Source: Symbiodinium natans (taxonomy: Eukaryota > Sar > Dinophyceae > Suessiales > Symbiodiniaceae). From it: DNA of 64,000 nucleotides. The notes below the pieces were generated by a model. It did not search any database. It worked only from the letters and a program-made list of their open reading frames with translations, and had not been told where the DNA came from. Below are positions 43,001 to 54,923 of the stretch, piece by piece; positions within the stretch are counted from its first letter, which is position 1, and each line of letters opens with the position of its first letter. The position numbers and the translations under genes were made by a program. The stretch covers positions 462,296 to 526,295 of the forward strand of contig CAJNDS010002070.1 in NCBI GenBank assembly GCA_905221605.1. Reading direction: 5' to 3'.

Positions 43001-44202
43001 TGGATGTGGGTTACCGCAACTCTCCCCGCTTGATGATGCTGATTCACCTGCCATCATGCGACCGCAACATATTCCACGGAGTAACATCGAACTCGATGCC
43101 CCTGTACAGACTTTAGGACCCATGGATCTCATGGTGTAGGGGCTTCATAGGGTTGCACAGGACATCAGGCACCGGGTTTGGACAGTTTGGACAGTCTCAG
43201 TGCCCTTTGCCCCTGAGATTGAGGAAGAAGACTAGAAGTAGACCAAGTGAGAGTCAGAGCTTTGAGGGAGACTTTACACTACTTTCGCTGTACTTTCGGG
43301 GGGTTTCCTGAGGAGCGCATGCAGCAAAAAGTGCGGGGAGTCACTTTAGCTGAGAACCATTTGGAAGAAGACATTTGCAATCTGCTTTGACATGTGGCCT
43401 CAGGCAGTTCTTTCACCTCCGCAGCAGTCCTTACTGACCAATGCTGTGTTTACTTGTTTGTTTATCTTTTCCGGGCTTGCCCATGTCTCTTTCAGAGTCA
43501 TCAAGCGAAGCCCCCAAAACCTTGGTGAACAACCAGGAGGATGAAACTGCTGGAATGCTGCAGCCACATGATGTTCTTCAGATCCAGCCGGGCTCTAACG
43601 AGGACACGACAGAGTTTGGGATTTGGATCTTGGTGCTTATGAAGCTCTGAAATCCTAAGCCCTGAATCCTGAGCTGTTAAACTCTAGGCTGCTTTTGACT
43701 TGGAGCTTGCTGCATTCGGGGTATAGAAGTTCAAGCATTATGCACCATATATGACTGCAAGCTCCGGCAGGTGTGGTATGAACAGCAGTAGACACATGTC
43801 TTGGTGCCCAATAGCCCCCACCCCACCCCACCCCACCCTGAGGCCCTTTGATGATTGCATTCATCCTGTCTACACGACTACACCCATTCTAAGTTTCAAT
43901 CGGTGCCTCTGCTTGTAGAATGTAGCTATTGTAGCTGTGGGCAAGTTGCCGGACGTAACTTTGTGGATCTCTAGTCCGTGTAAGGATTTCGCGGGCTTCG
44001 GAACTTTGGGATCGGATTGGTAGAGCTGTCACAAAGGGCGGGCTGGCTTCTGCTGGGGTGGGGTGCCAGGGTCTTGGTAGCATTGAGGATCCTGACCTAC
44101 TCAGGACATTGCGCCGTCTTCTTTTCCAAGCCCAGAACCCCAAGCCACCGACTAAACATTGCAAAAAGTCAGGGACTTGAACTTGGAAAGTACACCATCA
44201 AG

Positions 44203-44227
44203 CCCGAAAGGAGGATGTCAAGGCTGC
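44203..44227 (+). CDS. J-domain exon 1 (RKEDVKAA, helix II start)
   Basis: A 25-nt exon after CATCAAG, ending at a GC donor (gcagct). The split codon completes alanine, giving the usual (E)oKxAY sequence. An acceptor 12 bases upstream is possible. Confidence 0.8.
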
Positions 44228-45268
44228 GCAGCTCGGCCTCTGCAGACCGGGTCTCAAACCTAGCAAGGGGGCCAGTGCCCTACAACCCTGCCTGACGCTT
44301 CGAGCTCCTTGTCCCTGGGTCACATACAGGTCCTCAGACAGAATCCCCACCCTAACAAACGAAACGTACATCCCAGAATGGAAGAATGCTGTGTTGCAGG
44401 GGCTTAGGAGACTTCCCAAGCTTTTGAACAATTTGATTTAATCTATTGTTGAGTCTGGAATTTGGACCCCTCAGTCCTCTCAAGTTTTTTGTTTTTTTGG
44501 GGCATCGTAGTCTCCCTACAAGTGCAGCTCGCGCTGCTCAACATGCTGCTCGAGAAAATGCTTTGACGGGTAGAAGACTCGTGGGTTGGGACTCAGGCGG
44601 TTACATGCTTCTCGGCTGCCAAAGAATCCTAACAGCATTCACAACCAGGATTCGCCATCGGTAGTGGTATGTGCGCTGTTGGGTTGACTGGGGTTGACAT
44701 TCTGCGCCTTCCGTGCCCCAAGGTACAAGCGTCGGGCCCTCGAGACACACCCTGACAAGGTTCGACATCGTCATGAACAAATTGGGGTCGTGGGATTGAA
44801 GTTTTAGACAATTGTTCGGGCGCTCTTCCATAGTCGTGGTTGAGGGTTTAAGTTTTGAGGGATTTCATGGTCGGGTGTGAAAGTTCTCGATACGTGTATG
44901 GTATGGTGTGTTCTTCCCGAAGGCAAACAACATGCGGTTGCAAGGGCCGATGTTTTTGCCCTCGTTGCCCAATGTAAGTCTTGAGAGGATGACACCGGAA
45001 CACTTTTTTGGATCTGGCTCAATCGTGGCCTGTCTTGCTACAAGCCAGCTCAACAGGACCAAGCTGCTGCAAATCTGCGGAAGCTTGAGCTGCAGCGATG
45101 CACGCGAACATCTTGTAAAACTGCTGCGCAAAGCCATACCGCACCCGTTGCTGGGGGAGTCTTGAAATTCCTTCCACTTCCCCAATCCACGAGATGGTGC
45201 TGAACTGCCAGGGCGGCGATGTTGAAGAGTTCCGCGCCGTGCGCAAAGCCTATGAGCAGCTACTCAAG
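44203..45268 (+). CDS. J-domain (DnaJ/Hsp40-type) protein, partial: three microexons
   Basis: Three short plus-strand exons rebuild helices II to III and the start of helix IV of a J-domain with no gap. J-domain proteins stimulate the ATPase of Hsp70 partners and bring them to substrates; the histidine-proline-aspartate triplet between helices II and III is essential. It is present here, with GGD right after HPDK as in many type-III J-proteins. Helix I is not located with confidence; a possible piece is at about 43607-43648. The first intron starts GC and the second GT. The downstream basic, acidic and repeat exons (49 to 63 kb) could be the C-terminal part of the same protein; that is inference. 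Confidence 0.9.
44723..44759 (+). CDS. J-domain exon 2 with HPD motif (YKRRALETHPDK)
   Basis: A 37-nt exon between CCCCAAG and the GT donor gttcga. YKRRAL.THPDK is the diagnostic core of a J-domain. Confidence 0.95.
45212..45268 (+). CDS. J-domain exon 3 (GGDVEEFRAVRKAYEQLLK)
   Basis: A 57-nt exon after CTGCCAG. GGD..EF..o+.AYE.L is helix III of the fold and follows HPDK directly. A GC follows (gcgagc). If that is not a donor, the frame ends at a stop after six more codons (45287-45289). Confidence 0.95.
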
Positions 45269-47309
45269 GCGAGCACAGGGAGGCTCTGAGTTTGGAGCTT
45301 TGGGCGGACGTAAACCAAGATTGTAGGAGGTCTGTATTTACTTTGCGTGGCGAGTGGCGATGCATCTTGGTTCGGGGTCAAGCCGCAATGCTTGCTGCTT
45401 GGGGTGGCGGACTCTTGCCGCTTTAACCTTTTAACCTTGCAGGATATTTACGCTTGTCGGAGTTCGGGTTGGGGTTTCTGGTGTGGGACCTCGGCCCAGT
45501 GGATGTTTGTCACAGCCAACATCCAAGCTCTGCGCGGCCATGACCTCGAGAGCTGGCCTTCGTCGGTCAAGTTTCCGGCTTCCGCCTGTGGTCAGGCATT
45601 AAGTACGGAACTCCGGTTCGGCTTGAATGGAAACAGACACAAGGCCCACCTCATGTCAATGTAGATAAGCATGCACTTGAGAAGCTTTTCAAACCCCTAG
45701 CCCTATGTCTTGCCTTCTCGTTCCAAGACTTGCCATAGTTGTTGCGGTGTCGGCGGTATTTCTCCTTCAGCGGCAGGACTCCCCCGCGCGGCCAGCAGCC
45801 GCTGCGAGCCCACCGTGCCTTTGGCAGTTTTAGAGAAGTTACAGCGGGGGCCTGCATAGTTAGAATAGGGTAATTATCGTATAATTATAAAACGGAACCA
45901 GAAGGGAATACTATTAGTAATTCTGACCCCTTTTATGACGGTTTTCTGGGCGAGGCTTTCTTTAGCCTCGAGAAGTCCAGGATTCAAGGGTTGGGGTTGG
46001 TGGCCTCAGGGTGCATGTTTATTTCCGGAGTTAGAATCGCTAGAATCCTTTTGGAGCGTCTGCCCGGCTTAGCGTCGTCGCGAAACCCCATAGCCTCCGA
46101 AACCGAAAAACCATGTGAACCTTGTCTTGCCCTAAAACAGCGGTGGGTCTACACCCTGAAGCCTGAAGCCCCAACGTATCACCCAATACCAACCATTTAA
46201 CATCTGACCCTCAAGTCTGAAGGTTTCTTCTGCTTGCCCCAAGGCAGACAAAGCCGACCGGCGTGGCTCCTTTCCCGAGGCACCTGTGCTGCGGCAACTT
46301 CCCCTGGCACGACGCGATATCTGTGATTGGGGGAGGGTTTTTTGGTGGCCTAGGGAAGCACATACCTCTTACATGGTTGGGTCTCTGAGATGGCCGCCCA
46401 ACGACAACACATACAACCCTGTCACAGGGGCTTTAGCGATCTCTTCTCCGACTTCGGCGGCCCGGCGACCACTCCCTTACGCTTTCGAAGCGAACCGCGC
46501 AAGAGGACTGATTTTGGTTTTGCTCTGCAAGAGGGTGTCCTGAAATTCCGGGATTGAGAGAGAGCTGTCTCTCGAAGTCCCTTTTCGGAGGTTCTGGGTA
46601 GGATGCTGCCGCTCAAGGCTGGGTAGCTTAGTGGGGTGAAGACCGTAGACCCCCTCAAACCGTGCAATCGGTGCCCTTAATAATGGAAACTGAATCGCCA
46701 GGCAATGGGGATAGTCTTGAAGAGCGACGAAAATGGGTTCCAAGAGCTCCATATAACACACAATTCGTAGTCTCTTGTGCAACACACCATATGGGAACGG
46801 ATCTTTGACCCGGTGAGCCACAACAGCGCGAAACTCAACCCTCTGAACGCAATGTTCATCGCGCAAGATCATATGGTTGTGGCCGCTCATGGCGGAATTT
46901 AGCTGAGTTGTGTATCAGCTTTCGGGCAGGAGGCGGACCCTCGAGGAGTCGATCGACCTGGCCTTCGCCTCCATCCCTCTTGCGGCTTCTGGGTTTAGGC
47001 GGAAGCCCAAAAGCCACCACGGTTTCGATTGGCTCCGGGTTGAGGAAGAAGGTATTGTCTTAATGATGTCGGCTCGGTCTTGAAGGATTGAGGGCGTCAA
47101 GGTTCATGGCACCCAGTAGCGACCAGGATGTGCAGCTCTTGGCCCCTGACGCGGTATCCCTACGGAAGCCCGGAAAAAAGTAAACCTTCATCCGGACAGT
47201 TAAACGATCCAAAGCGCCAGTTCCAATAACAAAAAGTTGAGGATTCCTGCCAGGCCTCCAAATTGATACAACCTCTTGGCGCTTGAACCTTCTGATCATC
47301 CGACGCCCA

Positions 47310-47522
47310 TGAATATAAATATAAATATAAATATAAATATAAAAGAAATGTATAAATATGAATCTAAATATAAATGCAAATATAAACATGAATATGAATA
47401 TGAATATTACTATGAATATGAATATAGATATAAGTATAAATATAAATATTCATATAAATAAATATAAATATATATATGTATATATATATATATCTGAATA
47501 TAAATATGAATATAAATGTACA
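47310..47522. repeat. ATAAAT/ATGAAT low-complexity AT-rich array
   Basis: About 210 bp of AATATA hexamer-like units with slow sequence drift and a short TATATA core, standing out in an otherwise balanced sequence. The isoleucine/tyrosine-rich open frames are by-products. Confidence 0.92.
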
Positions 47523-47742
47523 GATGATACACAGCTTGAAAAGTCCTGAAGACCCAAAAGCCCAGAACTGATAAACCCCCAGACCTGTTCTGGGCCCTTC
47601 TCGCTCGAAACAGTCCATCAAAGGCTTTCCCCCGCCGGCCACCGGTGCCATCCCAAAGGTGCCCGTCTAAGGGAAGGGGCGGGGCTGTTGAGGGCTTCAT
47701 CCGGATTTCACTCCATGTCGAGGTTTTGTGAAACTTCTTTTT

Positions 47743-47778
47743 GTGGCTCGTGCCAGCCATGCAGGTTAGCCTTACAAG
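47743..47778. repeat. dispersed 36-bp repeat, copy 2
   Basis: Matches 19866-19901 with one mismatch. The decamer CCATGTCGAG lies 30 bp upstream. Confidence 0.85.
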
Positions 47779-49084
47779 GCCAGATCTAATGCACCGGATC
47801 TCTTCTGACCTCCAAAGTTGAGTGGTGGAGAGCGCGCCTAGCACTATCCTGTGAGACCGGTTAGGAAGCGTGCTGTCAGCTCTTGAACCACTCTGGTGTT
47901 TCAATGCCAACTGCATCTTAGCAAATAACAAGAGGCAGAGGAGTGCACCTGGCAGAGAGAGTCAGGGGCTGTTTCTGTTGGAGCTTGAAGCTCCGCAGAA
48001 ATGGTGTGAGTCACATTGATGCTTCCCATCACGGAAACGTCTGGTAAAAGGCCAAAGACTTGGTGCGCTGTCAAGGGAGGCTGTTATGGCCAGCGCTGAA
48101 ACCATCCGATGCTAAGAACACTTACAACGACACGTGTGCATAGAGGAGGCCAACACCAGCCAAGTAGGGGTCCTTGCCAGGGAACAAAAGGGTGGAGTGG
48201 TGCACATTCATGCCACCAGAGCTCACTGCCACCCATTCCAACTCATTCGCTTGCAGTGTTGACTCAATCGTTGCCTGCCAGGTTGGCACAGATTTCTCTC
48301 ATGCCAACCCTTGCAGTCTGCAAGCTAAAGGGAGGTGAAATCTCCACATGAAGGGCAGGACTTGGAGCACTTTTTGCTGGGCCAAAGCACAGATAAAGTT
48401 GCAGGAATGACCTTGACGATCAAACTTGACGAGTCTTGCAATAGATTTCAACTAGCAAACAGCGCACTTCGCCAAGCGTCACTCCCTTTGTGCAAGGATA
48501 TTGACCTTCTCAAGCCGGTATTCACTTGTTGGTGCATGCGTGCTCTTCGTGCTTACTATTTTTTGCTCATGTTAGTGGCTTTGGGGGATGTATATGCTAG
48601 TTTTGCGATAGGTCTGCTGAGACTTCAGAGTCAGGCAGGTGTATCGAGCGCGGTGTGTCGGGTTAGGGGGTGCTGACGGTAGAGATGCTGCTGGCTGATG
48701 TGTTTGAGGCGGAGGCCCATGGAGCCCGCAAGCCCCCGGGTGGCCGCCCCACAATTGCCACTCCGCTGTGCGGTTTGAGAGGATTTTCAATTTTGGGCAC
48801 GCAAACCTCGCCTTGAGGAAATCTCATAGAGAACCCTTAGTTTGATGCAAGGGTTGAAAGTGTCCTAGCTGTTGAGGGATGAGCAGGGAGAGAGCTGAGC
48901 GGCGGGACCATTCAGGTGTACTCTTTATGACTTTGATGTTGAAGTCGCAGAATGGATTCATTATTCAAGACAAGGTGCATTCTTTGTTCAAGCAAAGTGG
49001 AATCATGACCAACGAAGGTTTAAGCTCTGCACGTTTAAGCAGTTTTAGCTCATCACCGCCATCAGTAATGCCGGACCCTTTTGG

Positions 49085-49262
49085 TTGTTGACAACTTGCG
49101 GCTGCAACGCGAAAGAGTTTCAAAACCTTTCAAGCGAAGAGCCAAGGAGGCCGATGACCACAGCCGGAGCAAAAACTGCAACGACCTCAACTCCGGCCCC
49201 GCGGAGCGAGCGGAGCGAGCGGAGCGAAGGAACCGAGGCCTTCGAGGCCTGGCAGCGGCTGA
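49085..49262 (+). CDS. possible exon: highly charged linker
   Basis: One frame reads LRLQRERVSKPFKRRAKEAD and later PAERAERAERRNR. The charged composition is unlike the neighbouring DNA, but the AERAERAERR part comes from a 10-bp repeat (GCGGAGCGAG) and may be accidental. Splice sites are not fixed. Confidence 0.35.
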
Positions 49263-50399
49263 TTTGAGAACTTGGAGCGCTTTTTGTGACCGGGTGGAGT
49301 GGATGCTCCCCAGTGGCCCACGGAGGCTTCGTCTCCGGTGGCAAAAATGTGGAAGAAGCTGCGCCTTGCCAGCACTAGGTGCCACTAGGTGCCGTTGGAC
49401 TTTTTTGGGGTTCAGGCCGTCATCGTTTGCTCAAGCATAATAGCGATTCTGGTCTACTGCTTTTGGAACATCAGCTTCAGCAACAAATCTTGGGCCCCCC
49501 AAGCCTCCAAAGCCCATCTTGATCAGGTGGGCGTCTGCTTGCAAAATCATTAGCATCATAAATCGCTCTGTCCGGAACTTTCTCCGGAGATTTTGGATTT
49601 GGAGGCACCGGGCCAGGCTGAAAAACAACAGGAGCAGGCAGGAGCAGGATGGGGGGCTTAAGACACCAGAGGGTTCTTGGAGTTGTGTTCGCTGCTGTTT
49701 TTGGGGTACTTCGAGTGCATCTGAGGCTCGAGTTGACTCCGGAGAAGCGTAAACAGGCTGGGCGTTGTTTGTCACCGACCTGGCTCATTCCTGACCTAAC
49801 CTGAACCCCGCAACTGGGACCCCAGATAGGTTGCGTGCAACCCCCTGGCCTTATGACAGCTGCGAGCATCCAACCGAGTCCCGAAGGATCTAAGCCACAC
49901 ATGAGACCTTCAGCCAATCGTCAATACCTTTTTTTCACAGGTTCTACTGTTGGGGAGTTTTTTGCTCACTTCTTTTCACACAGGCGATGTTTGAGCCAAT
50001 CCTGTTCTTTTTTTGCAACATACACTTCGGGACACAGCAGCTTCTGGCCAACGCAGTGCTGCATTCCCAGCAAAGGCAGACTCATACAAGTATGCATATG
50101 AGTACGAGTACGGATACTTATTTGGGAGAAATGTTTTCTCGAGAGAAAGTCGCTGTTTTCATAGGTTTGCAGTTTGGGGATTCTCGCATGGGAACTATGG
50201 GGGACTACGGAGGTCTGACCGTCATACGAGCACTAGGCAGCAATAGCAGCAATACTCATCCTAATACGAATGACGAATGCCAATCCGAATGTTAAACCAT
50301 ACTGCCAGTAAGGTGAATACTCATGCAGTACTGATACGCATCGTATTATTACTATACCATCACTAATACTAGTACTCTAAATGCTCTCTTACTAAGACT

Positions 50400-50545
50400 A
50401 ACATGGGCACTAGCACCAACACCAATGCAAACCCTAGTGCTACTGTAGATGCTAATGCAGGGCTACCACAGATGCTAATGCAGATGCTGATGCTAATGCA
50501 GATGCTCATGCATGATGCTAATGCAGATGCTAATGCAGATGCTCA
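50400..50545. repeat. GATGCTAATGCA dodecamer minisatellite
   Basis: Diverged GATGCTAATGCA/GATGCTCATGCA units, with looser CTAATAC words around them. The frames read as asparagine/alanine/aspartate repeats. Interpreted as non-coding. Confidence 0.85.
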
Positions 50546-51779
50546 TTCTACCATTGACACCTCTACTAGTACTATTCCTGCACGATATTAAGTGCATCAT
50601 TGGTATGCTCATCCCAGCTTGGTATTTTGATCCTGCAATTCCAAACTTTAAACTGATCCTTGTCAGTTCTTGGCTCTGCAAACAGACTCTTGCACAGGAG
50701 CGGCAAGCCACTGAGCCCAAAACCCAAGAACCACTGTGCCCCTGCCAGGCCATCAGCGGTCTTCCGGCAGATGGCTTAGCTCGGCCCACTTCAGCCTGTC
50801 AAAACCCAAGCTCCCAAAGTGGCCTCTAGGGATGCGCGTCAAAGGGAGCTTATCAGGACACCCATGGCATGCCGCAGGTGTGCTCTAAGATGTATGGGGA
50901 CTTGGGCATGCAGCCCTGTACAACTCTCTATGCCGTGCTGCCTTTTGGTTGGTTGTTGTGGCTTCGGGTGAAGTCCCCTGCTTCTTGCCCGGCGTCTGCC
51001 AGAAGACGGTCAGCCCTTTCGTTGCCCGTGGGGTTAAATGGGCTTGACTACGGGAGTACGGGACTGTTGCAGGCTTTTTTGCTCTCGAAGCCTTCAAGCC
51101 CCACTCCAGCCCATTTTCAGGCCCATCCACTACGTGACTCCTAGTGGGTTTGCGTGTCAGGTGCGACGAGACAATCCAAGGGATGCTTGCCTTCAAGAGC
51201 TTGGTCGGAAGCCCCCTAACCAGCTCTTCTTGCTGAGGCGTCGGCCAAGCTGCAGCTGAAAGCGCACCTCCAGGCGATGTCGAAACTGCCATGAACCTGC
51301 AAGTAGAAAAGCCCTACACGCTCAGCATGGTCCAAGCAGGCCCGTCAATCCTGGTTTGACAACCTGGGAATTACAGGATAGACGTTGTTTGTGCACGGGC
51401 TTTTCACGTAAGAGTTTGGCGTTTTTGTAAGATAAGGGCAAGGAGGGGGTGGGGCTGATTATAAGGTGTTTTTTCAAAAGAGACCACCACCATCGGCAAT
51501 ATGTGTCAAGACAAGAACGATCTGCGTGCTGCGGGCAGCATCATTGATTTTGCAGCACGCTCTTCTTGCGAATTAAACGAGCACAAGGGGGAAGCAAGCA
51601 CACACGCACACAGGTTCCACAGCGGTGTCAATTCCAGTCACAAACACAGTTCTGACCTGGATGAAGCCCTATCCAAAGGCCTGAAGCAGATCGATCCCTG
51701 TGACACTCTTTTGTAAAGAGGTTGTTGCGGGATTTGGACGGTTTAGGGTGTTGGTGGGCTCCAGCGCCCTGAACCCCAC

Positions 51780-51972
51780 CCCAAGCAAACGAAAAGGTGA
51801 GATGGACCCAACCCCATCTCCCACATTCTTGGTAGATGTACGAGTTCCGGCACCCCCGACCCCACCCGAAACAACGAAAGGCTCAACATCGACACCCATC
51901 CAAGCCCTGAGGCGCAGAAGCAAGGGCAGCAAACGGAACAGTCCACGCGAGCGAGTGGAGGAGATCTCCGTT
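51780..51972 (+). CDS. possible exon: proline/serine linker then basic segment
   Basis: A plus-strand frame reads SKRKGEMDPTPSPT, VRVPAPPTPPETTKGSTSTP and then ALRRRSKGSKRNSPRERVEE. It ends just before a GT (gtttaa). This is a disordered, basic, possibly nuclear-localising linker. The exon may begin inside this range (for example at 51919). No family. Confidence 0.45.
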
Positions 51973-52601
51973 TAAAGTTTAGGATTTTGAGTCTTGGGCT
52001 CGGGGCCCGAAGCAGGGGTGTAAGAGTTTTAGGCGTTACCTGTCAGGTACTCTTAGCTTTAGGGTCTTAAGGTTAAGGGGGGCGTGTGGTTTAAAGTTGA
52101 AGGTGTAATGGTTATGTTAGGAATGACAGTCGCACTTCAAAGTGAGTCAAACTTGATGTGGGCATTGTTTGTCTTACTGTTGCGACAGCGAAGCGTCCCG
52201 GTCCCACCAGAAGAGCAGAACGGTTTTGTGCGTGGGCTGGCAAGAAGTAGCGCTCTTGTCGATACATCTTGGAGTTCTCGGGTTGAAAGCGAGTTTTAGG
52301 GGTTCACGGGCCGGTACAGCAGGAAAGCCCATGCGGCAGATGAAAAGGATCTGCACTTAGGTTTCTAGACCGGACTTGTCAGCACCCCTGAATCATCACA
52401 GCCAAGTCGGCAGTTCAATTCGAAGCTGCGTGAACCTCAGCCTTCGTGTGACTAGTGGTTCCATGGTGTCCTCCACACGCTTCGGGGAGTGGAGCTCCTG
52501 TGCACTTGGCTTGCAGTCGTCCAGGGCTTCTAACTACACGTCGGGGTTGTTTAGTCCCTAAGCCCAAGCATTGTCTTACCACCCTCCCCCCCCCCCCACA
52601 G

Positions 52602-52649
52602 GCGAGGACTCGAGCTCCTCGGACAGCTCTTCCAGCAGCTCCAGCGAAG
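52602..52649 (+). CDS. exon: acidic serine stretch (EDSSSSDSSSSSSE-like)
   Basis: After a long C-tract and ACAG, a 48-nt exon encodes GEDSSSSDSSSSSSE. It ends at GT (gtggct). Acidic serine tracts of this kind are typical casein-kinase-2-type disordered regions. The acceptor is among the strongest in the window. Confidence 0.6.
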
Positions 52650-52688
52650 GTGGCTTTCAGCCTCAAGTGCTTCGTCCTAGGTGTGCAG

Positions 52689-52720
52689 CGCACCGCGCGG
52701 CAGGGCAAACGTAAAAACTT
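52689..52720 (+). CDS. exon: basic stretch (RTARQGKRKN)
   Basis: Between TGTGCAG and a perfect donor GTAAGT the frame reads RTARQGKRKN. This may be a nuclear-localisation-type segment following the acidic tract. The 5' end could be 52681. Confidence 0.5.
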
Positions 52721-53799
52721 GTAAGTGGGCGTTTTTTCCTCCGCAGGTCTGCCTTTCCCGGCCCTGTCCGACTGGTGCCAAAACTCTCCCACGTCTTATC
52801 GGTTGGGCTCATGATGGGTAGTGCATGGTAGTGCCACTCAGATAATGAGTCGTTTTTGGGGTTGTGCTGTCTTTGAGCGGAAGCTTGAATGCCCTTCTTG
52901 TATTCTGATAGCATTAAGTATTAAGTTGAAATAGCATTATGCATTTTATATCAACATGTTATGATGTTAACGTATCACTTTCTCGTGCGGAGGTTCCGAA
53001 GCTGCTGCACCCAGCACCGTGCGCCGGAGGGCATCTTGGAGTTTTTGTTTTCGGCCTGCTCTGCCTTGGCTGCGACGATCTCGCTTCGAATGACTCTTTT
53101 TGTGGCTTACTAGGGTCCTTGGGTGCTCTTTGACACTTCGCTAGACTTGGGGTCTTATCAATACCGGTGCGACAAACTCTGCAGCACCTTTGATTCTAAA
53201 GCTGGGGCGGGGGGGGGCGGGGGTTTTCGGCCAGCCGAAATGTCCGAAACTCATGCACTCAGGAAGAAGGTTTGGCAGCTTGAGGTTCAGGATGCCAGGC
53301 AAGGCCAGGCATATTCAGGGCTCTGAGATTAGGTGCGGCGTCTTTTTGTTTTCTCCAAATGGTGTGCGGGGGTGCGGGGCTGTTAGATGTTAAGACTGTC
53401 AAGAGCACTGTTAAGTGCTATTCTTCTCGGCCGGGTCTCCTGGCCTCTCCCCAGAAGAGAACAAGCGAAACCCAGCCAGAGTACCAACATCAACACGTAT
53501 CAGCCCACGGACTTTTGAGACCACAGGTTTCGGCGAAGTTTTCAGACTTCTCGGAGACGCCTTCGCGGCTTCAGGGCTCTTGCGATTCGGTTCATTTAGG
53601 CATGTTTAGGCCATAGAGCTTGATATTTCAGAGGACTGTCTGGATCCCGCTCTGGCTCTGAAGCACTTTCGTCTTGGCGAGCATGGAAGCATGACAAATG
53701 CCAATGCTTCGGGCAATGAGCCTCACCTGCAAGTTGTGCGCGGGGCGTGGGAGGGGGGGGAGGGGGTCCGAGGGTTCTGGGGGACTTTGCGCCGACAAA

Positions 53800-53882
53800 G
53801 GCAGACACGCAGACGGAGACAGAGATGCTCACAGACACACACAGAGACAGAGACACGGAGAGAGACGGAGAGAGAGTGAGGG
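53800..53882. repeat. ACAGAGAC/CACA simple repeat
   Basis: Mixed ACAGACAC and GAGAGACGG units between the acidic exon and the VP-repeat exons. Non-coding. Confidence 0.8.
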
Positions 53883-54833
53883 GGAGAGCTTTCTTGGATA
53901 GGGCTCCCCCCTAGCTTCTTTTCGCACGTCCACGCTTGAGATGTTGCGGGGTGCGCCCTGAAATTCAAAAGAGCATGCCAGGGCCGTCGCAATCCACCAA
54001 AATTGGGTGGGGCACACGAGTAGCTCTGGGAAGCCTCGCCTTTTAACTGGCCAGTACCTAAGAATATATTCCTGTGTGTTCCTAGATCCCCAGCCTCAAC
54101 CCAGCCCGAAACAGCTAAACCGCCTTGGGTCCTACAAAACGATCTCAACCTGCAGACAGAGCCTACAACTATCCTGTTCCAAGTAAAGTGTGGATTCAAA
54201 GTCACCCTCTGGAGCCAATGCAAGCTCAAGGACGACGATGAACCTGCCATCCTCGAAGCAGAGGCCTTCTCCACCCTTTAGGGCTCAAGGTCTTGGGAGT
54301 GATGGCCAATTTGCGGAGGCTTGGGGGGGCCTCGCACAGTTGGCGCACTGTTGGGGTGTCAAACTCAGGACTCAAAGGGTTGAGTATCCTGCTCTCTGCA
54401 TTTGGCCGGGAACTAGACCATGAGTAACCTCAAGGCTTTGATTTGCCTGCACTCTGGGTTTGTTGGTTTGAGATCGTCGCCCCCAGCATCAGCCAGGATG
54501 CAAGATTCTGGCAAACGCCGAACTTAGAAGGGCAGGTTCAAAGCGCTTTAAAGTTTACACCTTGTTCTGGGAATGTACGTCCTGCTTGCGACCTTTTTCC
54601 GCACGACAAAGTCATTCGCCGGGCATGATTCGGGAACTACAACTAGGGTTCCGGGCTATGTACAATGTTGGATCTGTAGAGGAAGGGAGCGCAGTCAACG
54701 CCAAGTTCAACCAGAGCATGGTTTTTTGGGTTTCTTTCATTTATCTTCCGTCTTAGCTCGAGCTGGTGGTCCACGGCTGCCGGTTGCAAAAAATGCTCAG
54801 CTCGGCGACACTGACAGCCCGTGATGTCTGCAG

Positions 54834-54923
54834 GTAGAAATCCCCAGCGGCTACGTGCCGGGAGATTCGTTCTGGATCGAGGTGAATGGCCGGGCGATAG
54901 AACCCAAGAAGCAACAATCAGAG
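54834..54923 (+). CDS. VP-repeat exon 1
   Basis: Reads VEIPSGYVPGDSFWIEVNG and then RAIEPKKQQSE. The acceptor is TCTGCAG and the donor GT (gtctgt), with phase 0 at both ends. A clean, complete unit. Confidence 0.92.

Larger units (their letters stand above)
37731..44202. other. largely non-coding stretch between the SNF2 core and the J-domain
   Basis: It should contain the 3' end of the SNF2 gene and the 5' end of the J-domain gene, but neither can be placed. Weak plus-strand candidates are at about 41300-41500 (a basic peptide with KPFKPFRPSTSKFQ after TTTCAG) and about 43607-43648 (a peptide with WDLDLGAYEAL that could be J-domain helix I, if spliced at a GA donor). A poly-G run is at about 38338-38352. 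Confidence 0.5.
45269..49080. other. non-coding stretch with AT-rich satellite
   Basis: No family recognised. A plus-strand frame at about 46248-46320 (with ADKADRRGSFPEAPVLRQLP after CCCCAAG) is a weak exon candidate. The AT-rich repeat at 47.3-47.5 kb and the second copy of the dispersed 36-mer are here. Confidence 0.5.

Noticed and set aside
45049-45095. A plus-strand coiled-coil-like peptide (QQDQAAANLRKLELQR)
   Set aside because: It lies in the intron between HPDK and GGD of the J-domain, which join perfectly without it.
53020-53130. A possible VP-type unit (APEGILEF) near 53.03 kb
   Set aside because: It lacks the leading VxV strand and the G-D pair, and no phase-compatible splice sites were found.
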